From NCBI GenBank assembly GCA_009667805.1, contig CM019069.1:54936422-55000421 (forward strand): 64,000 nt of DNA, read 5' to 3'. Shown here piece after piece: positions 49,761 through 61,700 of the stretch (its first letter is position 1; the number at the start of each line of letters is the position of its first letter). Below the pieces are notes generated by a model, which saw nothing but the letters and a program-made list of their open reading frames with translations, was not told the DNA's origin and searched no databases. Source of the DNA: Leptobrachium leishanense (Eukaryota > Chordata > Amphibia > Anura > Megophryidae). A program made the translations under genes and the position numbers.

Positions 49761-52700
49761 ACACACAGTGAAATGGTTCAGTGTGATAAAAATAGTTAAC
49801 ATTAACTGGGCTACTTAAGTACCATGAAACAGAAGACATGCTAGAGATGCCACCTGTAATGGGATTCACTCTGTAAACCCAGGTCAAATTAACAGATTAA
49901 TAAAAAAAATCTGCGGACCGCGGAGCACTACCGATCAGGCTGGACATCCACTGGATCCGTAGTCGTGCGACCGACTTGGTCGTCAGACTAGGAGCGATAT
50001 CGGTCGTGCGAATTGGCCTGATGAGGGTTGTCCATTGCATCAGACTAGCGATCAGCGACTATGGTCAATTATGGACCCAAAAAAACAGTTTATTCTTGTT
50101 TTCTTTTTTTTCTGAGACTATTGCATATTGCATTCTGCTTTTAGAGACACTGAAGTCTTTTCTGTGCGAAAATGGATATGGAGCAGCTGGATTATTATTA
50201 TTTATTTATAAAGCGCCAGCATATTCCGTAGCTCTGTACAGTAGGCACAACATAGACAGGGATACAGTACATTGAACAACATTTTACAAACCAGTAAAGG
50301 AGGAAACGAGGCCCTATTCCCATGGGAATTTACAAACCAGAAGGGTTGGGGGCGGAAACAGGAGGAGAGGACTGCAAGGTGAGAGTGATGGACTAGTGGG
50401 AGTGATGGACTGGTTGCGTCAGTGAGTTGGGTGGTAGGCTTCCCCAGATAGGAGTGTATTAAGGGAGTGTTTGAAGGAAGGGAAACTAGCAGAGTCTGAT
50501 ATGGGCTGCGCGTGAGAAATCCTGTAGTCTATCATGGGTAGAGGTGATGCGGGGAAAAGCTATGGGCAAGTCTGGATGAGCTAGTTCGGTGTGAATTTGA
50601 ATCCCTTTGAGCAGCTGAAAAAGGACCTAAAATTCATTCACGCTGTACCCTACCCAAACATTGCTAGTCCCACCCATCTCCCATACACAAAATATACATT
50701 TAAATATCAAAAAAATTGAATAGCATTTTTAACTCCCCTAATCAACTTCTCAGCATGCATGTCCTTCCCTGATCGTCTGGCTGTTTGAGTTGCTTGTGCG
50801 ATATTTCCCAAATTTTCGGTCTGATCACTAGTCTGCAGCAGACTTCAAAAGTCGCAAGTCTGACGCAATGGACGATGTTACATTCACAATAGTGTTGTTG
50901 GATTGGTCTGACGACACGGAAGACTTTGTGCAATGTCATTGTCGCACGAATACAGATCCAGTGGACGCCCAGCCTTAGGGTATTACTGGTTGACGATCTG
51001 CTTGCCGCGCATAGGCAGAGACGCTACCCGGTCTTAGACGATGTGCAATGGCTGCACTGAGTGACCGTGACCTCATATAGAACCATTCCCGCAGGTGTAT
51101 TAAATGCTCTAGTGATGTCTGCTATGTCCACTCACAGGTTGCCATGTGCAGTTCGTACCCCGTTGAGCAGTCACTGGACTCCCAACGCCACACCCAGTGA
51201 AACACATTTCTTGTCCATGTTGTTATTATCTTAAGTGAGGTTTATTTTGAATGCAGTTCTTACCTTACAATAAAGCATAATGTATTTAAAAAAAAAAAAA
51301 AGAGATCCAAATGGCACCCCCCCCCCCACTAACCTAACAAAAGACATGTTACATGAAAGGACCCCTCCAACATCTGGGGGATCAGTCATGTGTCACAAAG
51401 CATTATTCGGTATTGCTTGTCAAACCACATTGTGATTGTGTATCTATGGAATGATCGGTCATCGATCCTCTCCATCTTCCTTCTGTGGTTATGTAGCCTG
51501 TATCCTCTAACAGAAACAGTTTTACAGACAGAAGTACAACCAAGAAGAAAAAAGAAAACAGCCAAAAAGACAGACCGTGGTTTAAAAAAAGAAAGAACCT
51601 AAATAAAGGCAATAGAAAAGATGGATTTTAATAATAAGCATTACGAATTAAATTGCAGCTTTAATTCTGCCTTTGGGATATTTTGAGAAAACAATTCCAT
51701 TAGGTCTGTTTGGTTTCCCCTGATAGATGACTCCATTATAGAACATCCAGGGATTAAGACAAGAATCAGCATAGCTGGTAAGGAAGAAAAAAATTAAAAC
51801 GTAATGAAACTAAAAATTGAGAATTAGTAATAGCTGTGGATTTACTTATGACCTGTTCTTGTTCTCCTCTACTCTGTAAACTCATCCGTGCACCTTACAA
51901 GCTGTGGGTTTGTTGGTTTTACACACTGGCGTAACGCTGTAACGAGCTGTCAAAAAGCTGGCTATATATTAATGAGAACACTAAACTGAAAAGGAAAGGA
52001 AATCCACATTTATCATCATTTATTTCCTTTGGTGTGTGAACATGTAGAAGCGCTGATATCCTATCATACGTGACTCAAGCTACGTTAAAAATTTATGGGA
52101 TTAAAAAGTCTCAAATCTTTGAAAAAGACGCTTCGATTCGACCAGACGAATTTTGATGCTCCCAATTCATTTGTGTCCGGTTTTTAAGGCCTTGGCCGAA
52201 TCGGGGAGTCATTCTCAATGGCTGGGGTTAGATATTAGGGTGAGGGGGGATAGATATTAGGGACGAGGGCGGAATCTGTTGTCTAAAAAAAGCAGAACGT
52301 TAGAGTTACAGTTAACCTAAAACATGCACAAATAGGGATCCAAATGAGGATTAGGATACCAACTATGAAAAGTTGCTCCTTGTCTGAGTGTTTAAACTTA
52401 GCCACAACAGATATTTAAGCATTGTTTTTTTGTTGTTTGTTTTTTTTACACAGTAAAGTTGGCTAGCCAGGAAAATAATAACTTTTCAGTTAAAATGTTA
52501 ATGTTGCCTTACCATTATGAAGTATTTTCCTAAAAATGTATGCGTTTTTAATATTCATACCAACAAATACAGCCACCCAGACGTACTCTCATTACAACAC
52601 TTGACTGACAGAAGACTGTATCCCCTTTAACACAAGTGTAAACCTATTTTTTTTTAATCATCTCTGAAGTGTTAATGTTTGCAGACTGTACTATAAATGT

Positions 52701-55700
52701 TGGCATAACGAAGACCGAAAACTTTATTTCCTGTGGAATAATTCTTTCATAATAATTTACATGATGCACACTGTTTATGGAGGCCAATGGGGTGGCAATT
52801 ACCAATGATCATAATAAAATTATTAAACTAATTGCTTCCCATTAAATATTTAAGCATTTCAGGAAGGTTGATGGTGCCAAACAATATGAAGCATACTGTC
52901 GGGATCTTCCTCTGTGACCAAAATGACTTGATTTGAATTAAGAGGAGCCCAACGTAAAACTTAATCTCATCATGTTATTGTAAAGAATGATATATTGAAG
53001 CTTTTAACGAAATTATCTCATTCGATTTCACATGTGACTAAGAGGTCTGCACGAACTAGTAACATAAAAAAAAAATCACGTAACTATAGTACACAGATAT
53101 TATGTAATGACTCTCGGCAGGTGTTAAATAGTTGACCTGAGGATACACCGATTTGAAATGAATATTTTCTTTCAATATATGGAGTGCTGGCAGATTACTG
53201 GCCTGCTGTAGCAAAGACAAATTACAAAACAAATATTGCATCACAAGCCTTCACTCACAAATGCAAAAGTAAGGAAAAGAGCAAAGTGAGCGAACAGTAA
53301 CACAATAACAACATGTTGCTTGATAAAGTACCGGCTGGGTGGAGTAGAGGTAACATCACGGCTCTGCGTGGATAGAGCCTGTGGAGTCATGGGTTCGATC
53401 CCAGCGAGCACCTCTCCAGTAAGTGTCGTTGGGCAAGACACCTAACGGGTACATACTCGCCACCCAGGACATACTTGAAAACGAGAGAAATCTCAATGTA
53501 TCCTTCCTGGTAAAATACTTTCTCAAATAAATAAATAATATGTCTTTTATGCCGAATGGTACATGGAAGGAAATCAGGTCGATTTAGAGCTCCAAGTGTG
53601 ACAAACTAAACAATGAATATAAAAGATGCACCAAAACTCCATCCGCTGATAAATTTCTTCAGAAAACTGTATTTTTGGCGTTCAGGAAAAAAATAATACA
53701 TACAGCGTAAAACATCAGCTAAAAAAGAGACGCTCCAATTTGACAGCATAGGAGAGTCACTTTCAGGAGCTATGGTTATGTTACCATTTGTGCTTGTTTT
53801 AGGGTTACTTTTTTTTCCCTTACAACTAACAATAAACCCCAACATTCTGTTCCAATTTTGCTTCATGTTTTGGCAACAGACTCTGCCCCCTTTTGTCAAA
53901 AGAAGGGTTAGAATCTGCTGCATAAACACTTTAAGTTGAGGGGAAGGGGGGGGGGATTTTCAGTTTTCAGCCAAGTGACTAAATTTTTGGTTTAAAACCA
54001 GATTTTTCATTCCGGTGCATCGCTAACGAATATTACATACATATACAAACACACACCTATACATGCACAAATAGGTTGTCCATTTCTTTTCCTCCTGTAT
54101 TCAGAGCCAACGCAAAATGAAAAGAAAGGCAAAGCAAGCATTAACTGAATAACTTTTCCACAAACAAACACATCAAGTATACAATTTAGATATTCAAGGT
54201 AAAAGGAAACATGTGACCTTCAAAGGAACAATTCAATATTTTAATTTAAAACTACTTCAATGGAATCTATGTGTATTTAGCTTCAACACCAAACCTACAT
54301 GACATCAAAAGTAAAGTTATTACTTAGGAGTTTATTCAATGAACACCGAATTGGCCACGGAACTGCACTGAATGGTGAATTTCCCCATACGGTGCAATTT
54401 CGTGGCCATTCGAATATTCAAAAAGCTGGCGATTCGCCAAATATAGGCAAATTGCCAGCAAAATACGGTGACCTTCGGTCTGTCGGCGCTTTGCGGTTCA
54501 TTTCGGCTTTCTGTTCGGTGGGTCATATGCATTTTTTGGTGGGTTTGCAGCGGTTTATACTTTAAGCGGATGTCCCTACTTCGGGGACCCTGCGATGATT
54601 GCTGAATTCACCGCAGGGTCAGCAAATTTAACTTGACGAATTGTAGCCAACGGGAGTGCACCGAAATGTCGGTGCTCTCTGAATAACCCCTTTAGTTTTG
54701 TAGTGCTTGTAAGAAGGGAAAAATAAAAAAATTTCATGTTGGCAACACTTCTGTAAGCAAAATTTGTATCAGTGACCGCCAACACTTTACATGTGCAAGC
54801 TACTGCAACTGCTCTACCATCCTACCAAATTTAATGAAAATCTGAGATTGTTGGTTTGAAAAGTCTTTTTTGTGATGATTTGGCATACAATGACCTTGTC
54901 GGGAATAACTAATCATTACTAGAAGCACTATCATTTAGATGTTGGTGTACATAACCACTGGCTGCATCACTCAACAAACCACAAACTAAATTGGTAAACA
55001 GAGCCGAAACAAAAATGGTAGAGTTCAAAAGAAAAGAAAAAACGACTTACTGTTTGACTGTCTGGAAAATCCATTTTAATCAGTTTATGTGCACATTCTT
55101 CAAAGTCTAAGCTGGAAGATAGGAATGAAAAAATATTACTAAATGACCTTCCAGTTGCATTGCTGCATTCCTAATGTGTACAAACAAACCACAGTGTAAT
55201 ATGCAATTTCTTCAGGAATCATAATGAATATAAAGTTCTCAGAATAAAGTAGAGATCTTACAACCCAAAAGACCTCCAAGACAAGGTGAATTAATATTCG
55301 TCTCTTAAATGTCCCCTAATAGTAACGCTTCATGGAACGTGATTTATGTCCCAAAAGCTCACGTTTACATTACAATGCAGCAAAATCACTTCTCATTATA
55401 CATTAACACGATGTCAGTCACATGTGTTTAATGCAAACAAACACATGAAGGAAAAAAAAACGTTGTACCTTTATTTTTTTCATGGCGAGGTGTATGAATA
55501 CCAAATAAAAACATATTCTAAGAATATGTTGACACAAAGTAAAATATAAAGTCAATACTCCCCCTGCTTACAAAACCTAGCTATGAGAACTTAATAATAA
55601 TAATAATATCAATTCACACGGCTCTTATGTCATTAATAAGCACATTTGTCAAACTGTCTCTGGTACGACATACACAGAACAAAACACACGCTTAGCCAGG

Positions 55701-58700
55701 CTTACGTCCCCCCCCCCTCTTTTACATTTACACACAAATAGTCATTTCCAGGAGAAACGTTTAACAGATAGCTTCCATGAATTCATTGTTTAAGCCTTAG
55801 GAGCAGGGGCGTCGCTACATGGGGTGCGGCCCGCACCAAGTGACACCCGACTTAAGGGTGACACCGTCACCCTAAGGGTGGGTGTCTCACCCTGCGCCAC
55901 GTGTTCGCTCCCTGCGAGCGTCCGAAGCATGCAGCTTCGGCACTTGCCTGGGGGAAACACGTCACCAGCCAATCATGGCTGGTCACGTGGCTCCCCCAGG
56001 CGAGCGCCCAAGCTGCATGCCGCCGGACGCTCAGAGGGAGCGAACACACGGCGGAGGTGAGCTGGGGCAGTATATCCACGAGCTGCTGGGGCAGTATATC
56101 CACGAGCTGCTGGGGCAGTATATCCACGAGCTGCTGGGGCAGTATATCCACGAGCTGCTGGGGCAGTATATCCACGAGCTGCTGGGGCAGTATATCCACG
56201 AGCTGCTGGGGCAGTATATCCACGAGCTGCTGGGGCAGTATATCCACGAGCTGCTGGGGCAGGATATCCACGAGCTGCTGGGGCAGTATATCCACGAGCT
56301 GCTGGGGGCAGTATATCCACGAGCTGCAGGGGGCAGTATCCATGTGTGCTGGGGGCAGTATCCATGTGTGCTGGGGGCAGTATCCATGTGTGCTGGGGAC
56401 AGTATCCATGTGTGCTGGGGGCAGTATCCATGAGAGCTGAGGCGCAATATATCCATATGTGAGCTGAGGCGCAATATATCCATATGTGAGCGGAGGCAAT
56501 ATATATCCATGGGTGAGCTGCAGGGGGCAATATATATCCATGTGTGCTTTCACTGCCTTCGAACAGGCACCGTACTTGCTGGCAGTTGGCAAAAAATTGT
56601 GTGAGCATATGAGAGAACTCCACAGCAATAAACCTCACAGTAATGTGCGCTGTGTGTATGAGCATTCAGTGTTATATGGGAGTACTGATTTAGGAGTAAG
56701 AGTAGTTAAAAAAAATCTGTAAAACTCGGGGGGGGGGGGGTGACACAATAAGTTACCGCACTGGGTGACACCAACCCTAGTGACGCCACTGCTTATGAGC
56801 TGTCAGTCTTTAACAGCACTTTATAGTTCAAATTTGCAAGGTGTTTCTGTATCAGCAAAGCAGCCCCTTCCCTTGCTGAACGCTGGGTTTATGCAGGCGT
56901 CGAAACACTCCGATTACGATGAAGGGCGATTCTTAGAGCAAAAATAGGATTTGCCCCTTTTCCTTTAATAAATCAATGTCATTTTGTATTGATCTGAACT
57001 CCAAACATGTGGATTTGAGATACTCACACAGCCAATCAGTACATTATTCTACTTCATTTATAAAGCGCCAGCACATTCCGCAGCGCTGTACAAGGTAAGA
57101 GGGTAAGTGAATGGTACATTGCAATACATGTACAACAAAACAAAACTTAACTAGGGTGAAACAATCCGTATGGGAATTGGGGACAGGTAGACAGGAAGGA
57201 GGGAAGTGCTTGGCCAGTGTGTGCAGGCTTAAGTGATATAGAAGATTTGATTGTAGGCTTCTTGGAATAGAATGCTTTCAGGGAGATTAAAGAGTGAATG
57301 GGACAAGGAAGGGAATTTAACAGGCTAAGGGAGGATGGAGAGAAATCATGAAGTCTGGCAAGAGTGGACATTTAGAGAATAGGAGTAGGTCAAAGAAAAT
57401 AGACGGTGAGATGGGGTGAATTTACAGATCAGAAAGAAGATCGGGGGCAACGTGGTTGGAGAGAGCTTTCAAGATTGGGGTGAGGATTTAGAATTTTGCC
57501 CAACTGGGTACGGAAAGCCAGAGAAAGGATTGGCAAACAGGGGCTGTCCAATACCGAGCTCTGTTGAGGAAGATTAGACGTAAGGTAGCATTGAAGATGA
57601 ATGGAGAGATGAGAAAGGAAAGCCACCAGCAGTAATAAAGATTGGTTAATTTCCTCATAATCTCCCATTATTTTGCTGGCATTTTGGGATAGAAACAGTC
57701 AAGTTTGTGGAATCTTGACAGATTTTAGTCTCGACATGGAGCGATGCCATCAACAGTGATGCCAGTGATAATGGGGAGGTGGGAGTTGGTGAGAGGAATG
57801 AGTAACAGCTCTGCCATATTGATCTTTAGGTGGTAGGGGGCCATTGAGGAACTGATGTGCGAGAGACAAGACAATTGAAATATTCACCCCCCACTGTTTG
57901 CCTGTGTGATGACTCCAGGTGGCTTTTATTGTTTTAAGGCCTTTGCAGGGGACAAAACATAGGACTCTCCGTGCAATTTGGATCAAGATTACATATCCTA
58001 TTCAAACAAGTCACTTCATTTTCTACCCCAAAATACCACTTTAAATATATTTTGTAACAATGCATCTTGTTTTATTGCTGCTTGCACCAAATCTGGGTTA
58101 TGTTGCATGCCGCCAGAAGAGAGTTCAAGCCCCCCTTATTCTGAACGACGTGTGATATTTGAATCATGTTAGTGGGGTTAAAAATTGGTTTTAAAGATTT
58201 AAAAAAAAAAAAAAAAAAAAAGGTAATTTACACACAGACGCACTCTAGGGAGATGAAAACAGCCAGTTTATATTGCTATCAAATATATTTTTAAATATCT
58301 GGAAAGTGCCTCAAGGAGAAGCAAAGGAGGTTTAAATCATTAGGGGATTTAAGGATGAAATAAAATGCGTTTCACGATGCACCAAAACGGCTATAGAAAC
58401 TGGTAAGTTCTGCAAGCATTCGCAGGTATAAGTACATTTTACGGGCAGAGGAAGTCATTACACATGCACTATTTTGATCACGTCTTTCAGGGAGATTGCA
58501 AATTTTCGGAATTACAATGCGGCTTGCAATAGTTCAGTTGCTCAGACTCTGCAGTTATGCAATGACAACCTAACAACCCAATTTCAGTACTTAAATGATG
58601 CTTTTGTAATGAGGTTTCTTTATATTATTGAGCACATTAAATAAAGAGGAAAAAAAACATGGCCCATCATACACAGAATTCCATTTTATAAAACACAAGG

Positions 58701-61700
58701 GGCCCTATTCCATAGTTGGTGCCAACTTAACCAGAGCTGTTGTAAACTTTAACTCCATAGACTATAAGGGCTCTGGGAAGTTTACAACAGCTCTGGTTAA
58801 GTTAGCACCAGCTTTGGAATAGGGCCCCAGATCTGATTTTAGAATCTTTGAAAGGAAAAAAAAAATCCAGTACTAATTCACTGTATGAGTTGCCAGCATG
58901 ACCCTGCCAAAGCACGCCAGAGGGAGAGAAATCGAAGTACCATAGGTGGGTGAGGAGGAACCAGTGACAATTAGTGGGGAAGGAGAGGGGGTGACTGCAT
59001 AGCAGAGAAACAACGCTTTCCCCTCTACACAATAAAAAGATAAAAAAACTGCGTTCAACAGACAGGCAGCCCTTGTTGGATAAGCAGGCAGACAAACTCC
59101 CAACTGGCTGCACAAATAAATCATGTTATTTTCATTGAGTGAGAAAATATAAATTTAACATGAAGCCTATCCCATCAACCAGAAAAGGACAATGTCAGAC
59201 GATGTGCACCCGTACTGACGTGCCTTCCAATGCAATGTTGTGACGGAGCAGGCCACACGCTACGTCATGCGTTCAACGGGCTGCAAAGCGCAATCCTCCA
59301 TAGGAGAATCAAGCCTTGCAGCATTGAGCGCACCAACTGCGCTCATCAAGGTGGCCACATGGGCGTCAAGAGTTGAAGGAACGTTTCCTCTGTCGGACGT
59401 TCCTTCCGCTATGAAAAAACACTCGTCTGACACTGGCCTAAACGAGCAATTTTGTCCCACAGGCAAGTATGTAACTTTGAATTAAAATATAGCCACATAT
59501 CAGCCATGAGTAAAATAAATGCATCCCATTATTTCTCATACTCTGCTCGCAATTTACCCTCACCCTTGTGCATCACCCAATTCCTCTTAGGTTGTAAGCT
59601 CACTTTTCCCATTCTTTATGGTTATCTGTGTATCCCCATAGCACAATGTTGCAGAATATGTTACCACTTTATAAAGTAAAAACATTATCTATTTCACGTA
59701 TGATAACAGCTGACTGTATACTATATTTTTTAGGCTGCACTGCTTGGATAACAAGTAGCACATTTATTTACAGTCACATAGCCATATTTGGGATTTTTAG
59801 TTATTGCATATGGCCTATGAAAAGTTCTATCATAGTTCTCGCCACACATCTGGTGCTGAAGTTAGATACAGACATTATCATCAAGAACCTGCGAAGACTC
59901 TCAGACCCTTGTTTTTAAATATATAAAAATGACCAAATTGCTGTTTTATCTTACCTGGACTGGATTGCCAGATATATAGTCCGTCTGAATGCTACCAAGT
60001 TTATTTCGGTTTTATCATGGATGGTCATTTTTGCGCCTGAAAAATAAAGGATAACATCGTTGAACAAACATCTTTACTCGCACATAGTTTTGCCACACCA
60101 TTAAAATGTACATAAACGAATTAGCAGGGGTAGCCAAGAGGTAGGCACAACCAATTGTGAGGAGCCCAAAGCTGCAACTTGCCATGTCACAGTTTCAATA
60201 ATGACATAAAAGTTATTTCTAATTGGAGATTTCCACCCTGAAGTATGCCTACAGACACTTCTAGCCAGCATTTGCATTTTTACTGTAGACACATAACAAA
60301 TCCCCAGCTTATCTAGGTCATCCTCCTATGTAGACCACAATGCAGCATTTGATCCCATGCCGAAAAGGATTCCACGTGAATCTGTCACCCTATATTTAAA
60401 ACACTGTGTATTTCGTGAAAGACTGACAAAATACGTTTATATTGTTCTTGAAAACGAGAGAAATCTCAATGTATCCTTCCTGGTAAAATACTTTGCAAAT
60501 AAATAAATATTGTGACAATTCAAGTGGATACAGTATTTACATACAGAACGGTCCCTTCATCAAAACAATGCTTCCCAAATTGGTCCTAAGGACCCACTAA
60601 CAGGCCAGGTTTGCCAGATACCTGAAGCACTGAACAGGTGATCTGATTTGCTGCTCAGCTATTGCAGGATTCAGTCTGCATTTCTCCAAAGTAATTCTTG
60701 AAATCTGGCCTGTTAGTGCTCCCTGAGGACAGGTTTGGGAAACACATTCTAAAATAATCTGGTGATTATTAACAGATTGTAGGCAGGTATGAGCCTCACA
60801 AAGTATTGGTAAAAGGAACTCGTTCAAAGGGACATGCTGCTTGTTATTTGAAATACCTTGTATACAGGACCAGATCTTCTCAGTTTATTTACTTGCTAGG
60901 ATTCATGATCTACACTGTGTAGAAATGTCCATAAGCATCTGATGAAATTAGAAGGTTCGAAATGTCCCTGGTTCGACAGCTCAGTTACTGCCTAGGTCAA
61001 CTACACCTTTCAACAGATGATAAAACTAAACTCTGCTCGAGTACAGAGATCGACTGACCGCGGATTCACCTTAAGAGTCCTCTACGTCTCAGTTCCCAGC
61101 ATGAGTAAAATTTGCCTAAAACGTACTATGCATACTTGACCTATTCAACCCTACAGGTGTTATATGAAGAATAAAATATTTGTTTAACATATATAATGAC
61201 ATCGGGTCTTTAAGTAGCTACACTTCTTGTATTACTACAATTGTTGCAACTTGGGATTAAAAAAAGAAAAAAAAAGAAGAAGAAGAAGAAACAGGCTACA
61301 AGAGACATTCTTGCATAAAATAAATAAATAATGCATGGAGAAACAACTCAACTAAAGCTAGTGTAACGCCCCCTAGAAATAGTAATGGATGAGAGTGGAG
61401 CATTTCAGGTCTTCCCTTAACAAACAGCAATGATGGAACCAGACATATGTGTAGGAGGAAAAGAAGTCAGACTGGTTTAAGTGATGAGATCATCTTTATT
61501 CCATATTACATCAGTGGCTGGCATTATTTATCTCAAAACAATCTCTGTGCCAACATCCATCAATCAAGTGTTCACGGTGTCATTTCGTAGACATTAATTG
61601 GAGTTTATTAAATGCCTTAAGCAAAATAGAAGAATAAAACATTGCGTATGAAATGTTATTGTCCGTTTCGAAATGTATTGTCAAATAAATATTTTACTAT

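Noticed and set aside
55867..56665. Long open frames of 159-253 codons on both strands
   Set aside because: They are produced by a 24-bp tandem repeat whose period is a multiple of three; all are repeats of the same few residues.
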